A DNA stretch of 51,497 nucleotides from Paenirhodobacter populi (lineage in GTDB: Bacteria; Pseudomonadota; Alphaproteobacteria; Rhodobacterales; Rhodobacteraceae), in NCBI RefSeq assembly GCF_004022215.1, contig NZ_SAUZ01000007.1, positions 1 to 51,497 of the forward strand, in the 5' to 3' direction. The position numbers were made by a program, and so were the translations under genes. A model generated the notes under the pieces. That model saw only the letters and a program-made list of their open reading frames with translations, had not been told where the DNA came from and did no database searches. Positions 18,701 through 26,017 of this stretch are shown here, piece by piece (positions within the stretch are counted from its first letter, which is position 1; each line of letters opens with the position of its first letter).

Positions 18701-19105
18701 AATGGCTTCAAGCTTCTGAAGGAATGCCCGGTTGGCGCTACCTACACGCCAGAAATGCTCGAGCACGGCCACAGGCTTGCCCGGCTCTCGTCGCGCCCAA
18801 CACCAAATCTGCTCCCTCTTGGCGCTGTCGGTAAAGATGATCAGATGCTCGAGTGTTGTCTTGGCCACCTGGCGCTCGATCTTCTTCCGAACCTCACGGT
18901 CCGGGAGAAGGGCGCCGGGAGCGGAATCCATGCGCCAGACGACGACACCTCTTTTCTGGGCGCAGGCATTGAGAGCGAAGCTATCCCCCTCGACGTCCAC
19001 CGTGAGCGACGCGGCATGGTTGTCCCAGCCCATTTCATCGATGAATAGTCGCTGGAAATCAAAGGCGTCCAGTAGGACACGCGCCCGTTCGACCTTAAGT
19101 TTCAT
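15704..19105 (-). CDS. Eco57I-like N6-adenine DNA methyltransferase
   Basis: 1133 residues. The SAM-binding motif DPTCGSGAF is at 519-527 and the catalytic NPPY at 763-766, in the order of gamma-class adenine methyltransferases. Segment 340-350 (GAYYTKGDITEYI) is the usual entry to such domains. The C-terminal third probably contains the target-recognition domain. The first ~330 residues are of the kind found in large type IIG/Eco57I enzymes, but I cannot point to a clear nuclease motif. It starts 12 bp after the helicase-PLD gene, which may provide cleavage. It would methylate host sites so they are spared. Confidence 0.85.
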   Translation of the reverse strand: MKLKVERARVLLDAFDFQRLFIDEMGWDNHAASLTVDVEGDSFALNACAQKRGVVVWRMDSAPGALLPDREVRKKIERQVAKTTLEHLIIFTDSAKREQIWCWARREPGKPVAVLEHFWRVGSANRAFLQKLEAITFTFTEEGGLGLIDVTNRLRSALDVERVTKRFFDQFTKEHKAFLGFISGIEDVADKEWYASLMLNRLMFIYFMQKKGFLNGESDYLRTRLAKCQAEKGKDAFYSFYRYFLIRLFHEGLGSRPHDPELVRLLGKIPYLNGGLFEKHPIEDRCPDIQIPDAAFERIFAYFDRYTWHLDERPLRNENEINPDVLGYIFEKYINQKQMGAYYTKGDITEYISKNTVIPFLFNAAKAKCNVAFENPGGPTVWDHLRDDPDRYIYPAVKHGISWDIHADEGRGAPLDSPHDLPANIAAGIADVAQRGDWNRSAPADFSLPTEIWREVVARRTRYAEVRAKLANGEVREINDLITLNLDIRQFVQDVIERCEGPDLLRAFWKAIENLTVLDPTCGSGAFLFAALNILEPLYAACFDRMEAFVADRQRASGKEEDNPKGFREVLARIDAHPNARYFILKSIILNNLFGVDIMEEAVEICKLRLFLKLAAQVEPDMRAANLGIEPLPDIDFNIKAGNTLVGYATWAEVEKSAEGDWIRQQELEQIRPKAADLQQAFNEFRRRQIMGDGSVPGADKEELKKRLGVLEQRLNNQLAKSCGVKLNDLSAMDAWAKSHRPFHWFIEFFGIMDAGGFDVIVGNPPYAEIPKHTNRHLLRSVFKTALEKWSRDEDLYTLVVERSLRLLRAESGQFGMILPLSLAFSTKRPYTKLREVLETEGTLSAYSHFDRIPSALFGNEVRTRCTIVVISRDSSQKKNTLSTALFRWSADARDTLFARLTYSGVPSEIGPRILKLSSNIQSRTVDALLKRNLPLGLDLRDTIPFAALARMAPRFPRNAVYVGGTAYNWFPAWREIPETTDVDGRPSLPARTAGYRFATEDEANLVFALLCSSMGYWWWSVASDGFNLKKWLLDAFPVSTRMFSARDRALISSLGAELLIALRAQYVFKDNKGRIGNFFLPGCQDVVLKIDTAIEQADVGIEYGFFADIREHNAIFAKSGLSGVGVYEEQEY

Positions 19106-19117
19106 GATCGTGCACCC

Positions 19118-22100
19118 TCAATTCGTCCCACTAGCTAAGCCGAGCGAACAGATGATCTGCGGCTCGTCCTGCTGCTGCTCATCTTGTACTATGCAAAGCC
19201 GGTCTTCCTCTCGCAGCGCCAGCACAAGATCGGCCAGTTTTTCGTCAGAAATCCCTAGTTTGAGCTGCCGGTTCAGTGTGTCTGTTGCCGCCTGGCGCAA
19301 CGGGAACCTATAGATCTCTTCGACCGCCCTAGAAAGTTCCGGCGTATCAAAGAGCTCTCCTTTTACCTTTGCGGCATAGTCCTTGAGACGCTCATACGTA
19401 CGGAATCGTGCTCCTGTCGGCCGCCCCAGCTGACCTCCGACCTTCTTCTCTTCAGCAGCGATGTGTGAGACAGCCTTGCCCACGATAGCATGGTGATGAT
19501 CCTGCCGCGGAAGTGCCATCGTGCCAGGCTCACAAGCCGCAGCCCGCAGAATTTCAAACTGCGACTGGGTAACCGCATCCCCAACGTGGTCCACCCACGT
19601 CAGTGCATCGTTGCCTTGTGCTGTTCGCATGTAGACCAAAGCGCCACCGGGCCGATTTGGCGATGGAGCATAAGCCTTGGTCGCATAAATCACGTCCGGC
19701 AAAGACGGAACAAGTCTCGCCAGCACAGGATTACTCTCGGTCGCGTTCCGCCATATCTGATAGGCATAAGAAGCAAGATCAACCTCAGTGTCTGCGTCTC
19801 CGTCTAGGATGCCCGACTTCTCGCTGTAGAGATCAATCAACGCCCCTGAGTCCCCTTCGTCCTCAAAGAAACTCTCATCTGTTCCGACAACTTCAGCATT
19901 TTCACGAAGCCGTTGAGAGACCCGTGCACGAAGATTGATAAGCCGCTCTACGCCATCCGCGGGAAGGAACGAATAGCAGCGGATTTCAGCCGCCTTCTGG
20001 CCAATTCGGTCAACTCGGCCAGCACGCTGGATGAGACGAATAATGGCCCAAGGAAGGTCAAAGTTCACCAAGATGGAACAGTCCTGAAGGTTTTGCCCTT
20101 CGCTCAGAACATCAGTGGCGATCAAGATCCGCAGCTCGTCCTGCTCCTTCACTTGAGCCCGCTTACCGTTCGAAACAGGGCTAAAGCGCCAAGCGTAGCT
20201 TGTTGGGTCCTCAGTTTCTCCCGTTACGCCAGCAACTGCCTCAAACCCCTTCTTTTTCATCTGGCGCTCAAGATAACGCACAGTGTCTGCGAACTGGGAG
20301 AAGATCATGACTTTTTCTGTCGGGTGCGTCGTTTTCAGAAGGGATAGCAGGGCTTCCAACTTTCTGTCTTGCGACGCTTTCCAGGGACCGCAGTCATTAA
20401 GTATTTTCATCAACGTCGCGCTATCCTCGAGGAGATGCGATCGCAAATCTGAAACGAAGAGGCCTGGGCGCAGCCACTTAAAGCGCTTCTTGAAGCGCCC
20501 AGAGTACAGTTCATACGCATTAGCAGCCCTTCGCTGAAACGACGGGATATCCCTCAGATTAAGGGCCTGTGCTGCCTGGAAGAGGTCATCTTCGCCCTCA
20601 GCCACTATCTCAGCATCGGCGCTCTGGTCATCGATGTCTTCATCATAATTTGCGGTGTCCAAAAGGCCCGCATCCTGCGTCCCGAGCGGCAGGGGGAGGT
20701 CATTTTCGATAGCGTGTAGGAAAACATAATTCCTAAGGACATGCCGCTCCAAAGACTGTTGAAATGCTTCACCACTACTTTCAAGGCGCTTAAACAGGTT
20801 CGTACGACAGAAACCCATGAGACGCTTCCCCGCGCGAGACAGATCATCCAGCTGACGAGCCTCCGGCGTTGTGGGAGGGCTATCCGGAGCAGGAGCGACA
20901 TAATTCCCAAGGCCATATCTCGGCAAATGCATCTCATTTATCGCATCCACAACCGAGGATGCATATAAACCAGCATACTGATCTGTCGCGTCCTCATCAC
21001 TGATCTTAAACTTGACCGTGCGTGGACGCCGTTCCGGAAAATAGGAGCGCGCCCCATCCTCAAAAGTCAGATATCGCCGACCATTCTCCGGGTCTGTGGA
21101 GGCGTAGTTTTCTTGAATGAAGGTGCGGGTTCTGCGAACCATATACAGGCGCATGAGTTCACGCCAGTCGTCTGGGAACTCGCTCTTCTCGAAAGCCGCC
21201 AGTGATCGAACCGAACATTGATGTCGACGGATGAACTCGGTCTCGCCTATGCCGGATAGCAACCGTTCGGGGCGGATTCCTAGGTCATGATCCTCCGGCA
21301 CAAAGAGTCGAAGTTGGCTAGAAAGGTCGATGTAGGCCTTGTTGTATGGTGTAGCCGACAGGAGAATGCAGCGGCTCTCGTTTTCGGCAAGATACTCCCG
21401 AATCGCCTTATAGCGTTGCCCCTCTCGGTTTCTGAGGTTGTGGCTTTCGTCAATTAGGACCAACCGGAACCGTCGCAAATTAGGAAGCTCACGAACTGCA
21501 CGTGTTACCGATAAGACCTTTGCGATTAAGCGATATTCTTCAACATAACCCTCCCACATCTTCACCAAGTTCTTTGGGCAGATGATGAGAGTTTCAGTGG
21601 AGTGATCATCCTGAAAAATTTTCGCCACCGCTGTGGCCATAAGTGTCTTTCCAAGACCAACGACATCCCCGATCAGAACACCACCTCTTTTCTGAAGATG
21701 ATGCGCAGATATTTTCACAGCGGCTTCTTGATACGGAAAAAGCTTCTTGCCAAACTCCCTCGGTATCCGAAACTCACTTAGCCCTGAACGCGCCTCTTGG
21801 GCTAGGTGATATGCCATTTTTACATAAATCAAGTACGGATCAACTAGATCGTCTCTAGCCCAACTCTCTTCGATGACTTCAATCAGGTCGGAAGTGATAT
21901 CAATACACCACCGGTCTTCCCAACGATCGTCGAACCAGTTAGTCAGCTTCTTTGTTGCGTCATGATCTAGAACATCAACATTAAGCTCGCCTTGCTTTGA
22001 AAGCCCGGATAGCGTCAAGTTGCTGCTTCCCAAGAACCCAGTAATCGGATTGTTCGGATCAGAACGAAACATCAAGTAGAGCTTGGCATGAAGGGTATGC

Positions 22101-22525
22101 CGAAGAAAAAGCCTTACGACCACTTTTCCAGATCGTAGCTGTTCGGCCAGGCGCCGCAGCCCTGCTTCATCCTCGTTGCTTGGCATTCCGAGCGTTAGTT
22201 GCGCACGGAACTCCTCCGCAAGTTTGCGCTTCAGACGAATAGCGGTTTGATTATCTAGTGCCGGTTCTTCGTTCCCGACCCCCAAAGCAGAGCGTAGCTC
22301 ATCTTCAGGCAAACGCTGCATGCCGACGAGAAGTCGACAACAAGAGCCTTCGCCACCAGGCCAAAGTGCAATCAGATCATCTATGGCCTTCCATCCGCGC
22401 AGATTAAAATATCCGACGCAGAAATCACTTCGATTGGATACCCTCAGTGTGTCACGCAGGGCGGGCAACAGCCCACTTTCAATATTGTCAAAAACTCTAG
22501 GCACCCACGGTCCCCCTTCCGGCAT
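19118..22525 (-). CDS. PLD-nuclease/SNF2-helicase fusion, candidate restriction effector
   Basis: 1135 residues. An N-terminal phospholipase-D-type nuclease motif occurs at 146-169 (HAKLY ... GSSNLT; one HxK copy, so it should act as a dimer). The SNF2 helicase core follows: GLGKT (290-294), DESH (359-362), LLSATPY (388-394), and near 880-905 the C-terminal TDVLSEGQNLQ and QRAGRVDRIGQ. Such proteins move along DNA with ATP. It is the first gene of the three-gene operon with an Eco57I-type methyltransferase, recalling the helicase/methylase/PLD parts of DISARM, but no drmA or drmB is present. Confidence 0.85.
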   Translation of the reverse strand: MPEGGPWVPRVFDNIESGLLPALRDTLRVSNRSDFCVGYFNLRGWKAIDDLIALWPGGEGSCCRLLVGMQRLPEDELRSALGVGNEEPALDNQTAIRLKRKLAEEFRAQLTLGMPSNEDEAGLRRLAEQLRSGKVVVRLFLRHTLHAKLYLMFRSDPNNPITGFLGSSNLTLSGLSKQGELNVDVLDHDATKKLTNWFDDRWEDRWCIDITSDLIEVIEESWARDDLVDPYLIYVKMAYHLAQEARSGLSEFRIPREFGKKLFPYQEAAVKISAHHLQKRGGVLIGDVVGLGKTLMATAVAKIFQDDHSTETLIICPKNLVKMWEGYVEEYRLIAKVLSVTRAVRELPNLRRFRLVLIDESHNLRNREGQRYKAIREYLAENESRCILLSATPYNKAYIDLSSQLRLFVPEDHDLGIRPERLLSGIGETEFIRRHQCSVRSLAAFEKSEFPDDWRELMRLYMVRRTRTFIQENYASTDPENGRRYLTFEDGARSYFPERRPRTVKFKISDEDATDQYAGLYASSVVDAINEMHLPRYGLGNYVAPAPDSPPTTPEARQLDDLSRAGKRLMGFCRTNLFKRLESSGEAFQQSLERHVLRNYVFLHAIENDLPLPLGTQDAGLLDTANYDEDIDDQSADAEIVAEGEDDLFQAAQALNLRDIPSFQRRAANAYELYSGRFKKRFKWLRPGLFVSDLRSHLLEDSATLMKILNDCGPWKASQDRKLEALLSLLKTTHPTEKVMIFSQFADTVRYLERQMKKKGFEAVAGVTGETEDPTSYAWRFSPVSNGKRAQVKEQDELRILIATDVLSEGQNLQDCSILVNFDLPWAIIRLIQRAGRVDRIGQKAAEIRCYSFLPADGVERLINLRARVSQRLRENAEVVGTDESFFEDEGDSGALIDLYSEKSGILDGDADTEVDLASYAYQIWRNATESNPVLARLVPSLPDVIYATKAYAPSPNRPGGALVYMRTAQGNDALTWVDHVGDAVTQSQFEILRAAACEPGTMALPRQDHHHAIVGKAVSHIAAEEKKVGGQLGRPTGARFRTYERLKDYAAKVKGELFDTPELSRAVEEIYRFPLRQAATDTLNRQLKLGISDEKLADLVLALREEDRLCIVQDEQQQDEPQIICSLGLASGTN

Positions 22526-22540
22526 TCTGCGGCATTGATG

Positions 22541-23431
22541 TCAAAGTCTTCTTCGGGAGAGCCTGATGACCGCGAGCAACCTCCGTGCACACCTCATAGA
22601 GCCTGACCGATCGCATAAGTTCAAGAGATCTATGCAAGGCTCTGAATCGTCGAGGAGCCTTTTTTCTTCGATTAGCATCTGATGCTTGGCCTTGGGTTCA
22701 ACGTACTGCATCGGCACAACCCGCAACTGCGACTTCAGCATCTCACCCACGAGGTTCACCTCGGCGCGTCGAGAAGCGACTAGGCAGAACATGACGGTAG
22801 CGGCGAGGGCGATAGCTGACAGAAAGACTTTCGGTGACCGGTCGTAGCGGGAGGCAACCCTTCGCCAATCCTTCAGGCGGCCGAACATGATCTCGATCCT
22901 GTTACGGCGTTTGTAGCGACGCTTGTCATACTTGATGGGCTTTCCCTGTTCGACATGGATCAGCATCCGGTCGCTGTCGATATCGCCGATCTTCAGGTTG
23001 CAGACCTCGGCGGCGCGCAGTCCCGCGCCGTAGGAAATGCTCAGCGCGGCGCGATACTTCAGCCCCGGCCCGGGCGCCGCCATCAGAATGTCGGAGACTT
23101 CCTCGACGCTGAACACCACCGGCAGTTTGCGCGGCTCGGTCCTGAACTGCATGAACCGCTTCATATCCTCGCGCCCGCAGGTCATGCCGAAGAAGAACCT
23201 GAGCGCCACGATCCGCACATTGAACGTCGACGGCGTGACCCCGGTGTCGGTCATGTGCAACTGATAGGCCCGCAGTTCCTCGCGCGTGGCCGCATCAGGC
23301 GAAGGCCCGAGAAAGGCCGCGAAATCCTTGATGGCACGGATGTGCGCTTGCTGGGCCTTCTCGCCCATGCCACGGATGCGCATGTCTTCGATCATCCGCT
23401 GGCGCAGCGGGGTGGTTCGTTCCTCCGTCAT
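22541..23431 (-). pseudogene. Chimera: truncated IS91-type tyrosine recombinase joined to IS5 transposase tail
   Basis: From the ATG at 23431 (AGGAGG ribosome site) the first ~165 residues are the N-terminal and early catalytic part of a tyrosine recombinase, like those accompanying IS91 elements; the first catalytic Arg (GAGLRAAEV) is present. Near 22939 the frame passes into an IS5-family transposase tail (YKRRNRIEIMFGRLKDW, then RVASRYDRSPKVFLSAIALAA), so the recombinase lacks HxxR and Tyr. The last ~80 residues are unrelated run-on. Non-functional. Confidence 0.75.
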
Positions 23432-23668
23432 AGAAACCTCCTGTCTGATGAAGGGGAAAGTCCCCAATCGTCAGACAGAAATGCACGCAGCCAAATGCAC
23501 GCGGCTCATATCATCGCTGAACCCTCACCAAGGGCGCCAATGCCGCGGAGCGGCTTCGTCCATGGGCCGAGGCTGGAAGGGGGCAGAGGTGCGTTCCGGC
23601 CAGTAGCTCGACGCTTCGAGACAGAAGGAGACGACCAGGTCCAGCGCATGGCTTGATCCTAATCAAGA

Positions 23669-24226
23669 TCATGCTTGATTTCGTGCAGCTTGATCTCGCA
23701 TCATAATAGCCATCCATACATCCATGATCCTTCCGCGTTCGTGGCGAACCTTATCCCGCCATTCATCGATTTCTGCAGCCGTATGCGCGTATCTCTTGTT
23801 GGCTTCACGCGATGCAATATGACCTAACGGATCCAGCGTGGAAGAAAGAAAATTGCCTCTCTTCACAATGAGACCGTCAATGGTCTCGTTGATCTCGGAG
23901 ACGTGCCCGTGAGCAATCTCGTTCCTTGTTGGAGCGAGTTTGTCTATCTTCTTCATTGCGTCGGTCACTATAGAGGTTTCCTCTGGCGTCGCACGAGAGG
24001 CATGGTGCCTTAGTGCGGACTTTATCATCATTGCCCGTGATTGCCGCGGGGCAACCCGAAAAGTCTCGGCTGCCACCGGTTCCTTCGCTCCGCAAAGCTG
24101 CGTAAAAAGCATTTCAAGTATGTCCTCGGATGCCTCCCACCATGAAAGAGCAATACCCACAGACAGGTAGACCTCATGTGCAGTTGGAGAGCCCTCGCGG
24201 GTAGGTGGCACGACATTCTGGCTCAT
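23669..24226 (-). CDS. HEPN-motif protein (putative)
   Basis: 185 residues, mostly helical. The segment LAPTRNEIAHGHV carries R-N-x3-H, the RxxxxH pattern with a polar residue after Arg that marks HEPN ribonucleases, which often act in toxin or anti-phage systems. The flanking helices (ALSWWEASEDILEMLFTQL before, AEIDEWRDKVRHERGRIMDVW after) fit the four-helix layout. No partner nucleotidyltransferase is seen. The assignment rests on the motif and fold expectation. Confidence 0.5.
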   Translation of the reverse strand: MSQNVVPPTREGSPTAHEVYLSVGIALSWWEASEDILEMLFTQLCGAKEPVAAETFRVAPRQSRAMMIKSALRHHASRATPEETSIVTDAMKKIDKLAPTRNEIAHGHVSEINETIDGLIVKRGNFLSSTLDPLGHIASREANKRYAHTAAEIDEWRDKVRHERGRIMDVWMAIMMRDQAARNQA

Positions 24227-24455
24227 TTCAATAACCTTTCAACGTAGAAACTTCCGTAAAACGGACTGATGTTTCATCCCGCATCAGAGACATTGCCCGG
24301 TTAGAATTGCTGCGGCAAGCATGACTGACCGCTCTGGGGAGGCCGCCCTGTAGCGCTCGACGGTAGTCGACCGGCGGTTAAGGGCCGAGCGCGTAGCGCT
24401 AAGGCTTGGCGGCTCATACGCCCATGCTGCTGCGCCGCGTGACCGGTTCGATCCC

Positions 24456-25118
24456 TCACTTCATGAACAGGATCCCCCTGGCTGACTTTTCGCACAGGAT
24501 TTTGCATCTAATCATTCGCCCGATCGCAAGACGTTTCGGATACCATCGCCCATCATAAAAGACCTCAATGTGTTTGCTGGGCATCGTGACGATCGCAGTT
24601 AGCCTGCCTTCACGCGACTTGGCTTCGCCAATGTTGGCGGGGCGGAGGTCGAACATCGACGATGGATATTCGTGAATGAGTGGGAGATCGGGCCGGAAGG
24701 TTCGTCCTTCAAACCCTGCCAAGCTGATCCGCGTCATGAGCCGCATGGGGCGGTCGAGTACACCTGCCCGACCCTTTAGTGCGAGGACAACGCTGTCGAG
24801 AGGCGACGCCCCAAGAGCGTTCGCTGTCGGTTCATTCGATTGAAAGGCGATGGCATCTTCGACATCGGTGAGGAACCAAAGGCCGCACCACGACTGCCCT
24901 ATCTGCAGCTGAGGGATGTGAGCGTGGTCTTCGATTCGGTCGATCTGTGCAAAAATGCGATACGGTCGATCCTCCAGAAAATATTGTTCGAAGATTTCCC
25001 AGACCGATTCCAAACGATAGACATACCTGCCACCGAGGGCATCGATATGACCAATTTTGTCTGGGGACACGATGGAGACTCCAACCGACCGCTGCGAACT
25101 AAAAGACGTCGGTGACAC
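24456..25118 (-). CDS. Unrecognised cargo protein
   Basis: 220 residues with normal composition, no signal peptide and no membrane segment. Features include an early GRYVYRLESVWEIFEQYF and a central basic stretch; no known motif is visible. It lies between the HEPN-motif gene and the transposon right end, a usual place for defence cargo, but nothing in the sequence fixes a function. The 24227-24455 gap before the HEPN gene shows no gene. Confidence 0.5.
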   Translation of the reverse strand: MSPTSFSSQRSVGVSIVSPDKIGHIDALGGRYVYRLESVWEIFEQYFLEDRPYRIFAQIDRIEDHAHIPQLQIGQSWCGLWFLTDVEDAIAFQSNEPTANALGASPLDSVVLALKGRAGVLDRPMRLMTRISLAGFEGRTFRPDLPLIHEYPSSMFDLRPANIGEAKSREGRLTAIVTMPSKHIEVFYDGRWYPKRLAIGRMIRCKILCEKSARGILFMK

Positions 25119-25274
25119 CGTAACTAAAACAGACCTTCACGTACATCTCAGTGTAAGTCCGTTCCGTCCTCACTTCAGACCGTAGCGCCTCGGAAAATGC
25201 TGCACGATGCCACGGATGACCGGTTCGAGTGGGCCGCACCGCAGCGAGCCCGAACCTGGCGAAGGTCTGGATAG

Positions 25275-25433
25275 GGCCGAACATGTCAGACGCACCCTGC
25301 CGAGCCGCATGACTGCCGCACGCACTTTCGGCGGGAAAGATCTACTTTGCGGGAGTTCTGTGCGCCAAGAAACATATTGACAGCAGTTCGGCAATCTTAT
25401 GCTTCCGATTTGCACTGTTATGCTTCGCTGACA
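25275..25433. repeat. Transposon right end with TnsB-type repeats
   Basis: Read inward from 25433 it starts TGTCAGCG. It has two repeats: 25405-25426 (GAAGCATAACAGTGC plus AAATCGG) and 25390-25406 (GGAAGCATAAGATTGCC), about 21 bp apart. It is nearly identical to 667-825. It borders the tRNA-Ala gene at a distance of 10 bp. Confidence 0.8.
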
Positions 25434-25443
25434 CTAAACGGCT

Positions 25444-25519
25444 TGGTGGAGCTGAGGGGGATCGAACCCCTGACCTCATCATTGCGAACGATGCGCTCTC
25501 CCAACTGAGCTACAGCCCC
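25444..25519 (-). tRNA. tRNA-Ala (anticodon CGC)
   Basis: 76 nt including the encoded CCA. The cloverleaf is complete: acceptor GGGGCTG/CAGCTCC with the G3-U70 pair that defines alanine tRNAs, D-arm GCTC/GAGC, anticodon stem CATCG/TGATG with loop TTCGCAA (anticodon CGC, reading GCG) and T-arm AGGGG TTCGATC CCCCT. The transposon lies directly past its 3' end, leaving the tRNA whole. Confidence 0.97.
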
Positions 25520-25533
25520 TCGCCGTGGCGGTG

Positions 25534-25562
25534 CTTTTGGCGCAGCCGCGGGCGCGTGTCAA
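25534..25562 (-). promoter_or_regulatory. Promoter of the tRNA-Ala gene
   Basis: On the minus strand TTGACA (25557-25562), 17 bp, then CAAAAG (25534-25539), with the tRNA starting 15 bp further on. The -35 box is perfect and the -10 box is weak. Confidence 0.5.
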
Positions 25563-26017
25563 GAGCCGACGCGATACGGGAAATGACAATTTGCATATTC
25601 CTCTCGGACTTTCGCGCGGGACACTGGAAGGAAGCCGGCGCGCCTCCCCGCCTGTAGAAAATACTCCGGCGCAGATATGCAAATCCTGCTGCGGGACCGC
25701 GAGGTTCCCCGTGAATCCGGTCGTGATCGCGTGCCGACAACTGCATGAGGTCAGCGGCGGGGGGATCGGGTGAGATCAGGTCGTCTGACAGATATCTCAA
25801 GTCTTCGTCAGGATGTCCTCGATGTCTGGCCCCGGCCGAGGTTCTGGGGTGTATCGGGCTCTGCGTCTTCGGAAGGCCCGTGGCCCTGCGGAAAAGGTCT
25901 CGGCTGGCCGAGCCGTTCCCCGGCCTCTGGTCGGTCGGCAAACGCACGTCCCTCAAACGGGTGAACCTCCGCCCCGCAATGACCTCACGGACAGAGGCGA
26001 TCGCGGGAAATGCCTGC
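25563..26017. other. Intergenic, no gene seen
   Basis: Between the tRNA promoter and the APH/AAA gene. Long GC-rich frames exist on both strands, but their composition is that of antisense shadow and none carries a domain. Confidence 0.5.

Larger units (their letters stand above)
837..25433. mobile_element. Tn7-like transposon inserted beside tRNA-Ala(CGC)
   Basis: Both ends carry TGTCA pointing inward, followed by the shared block CATAACAGTGC at the same distance, and each end has further related repeats (four at the left, two closely spaced at the right). Inside are tniQ, tnsA, tnsB and tnsC homologues. The right end stops at 25433, 10 bp from the 3' end of tRNA-Ala. The flanks read ACTAA before 837 and CTAAA after 25433. 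A CTAA duplication abuts both ends, or a 5-bp ACTAA duplication fits if the last A of the right end is counted as target. Tn7 relatives normally make 5-bp duplications, so the exact border is uncertain by one base. Confidence 0.8.

Noticed and set aside
15135-22525. Complete DISARM or BREX system
   Set aside because: drmA, drmB and the BREX genes brxC, pglX and pglZ are not present; only a helicase-PLD fusion, a methyltransferase and one small protein are seen.
24430-24470. GGTTCGATCCC resembling a tRNA T-loop, suggesting a tRNA fragment at an attachment site
   Set aside because: The flanking bases do not form a T-stem and no acceptor or anticodon arm can be built.
1-25433. Integrase-mediated genomic island in tRNA-Ala
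   Set aside because: The only tyrosine recombinase is truncated, no part of the tRNA 3' end is duplicated at the far border, and both borders are Tn7-like ends.
837-25433. CRISPR-associated Tn7-like transposon (CAST)
   Set aside because: No cas genes and no repeat-spacer array are present; the repeats seen are end sequences or IS parts.
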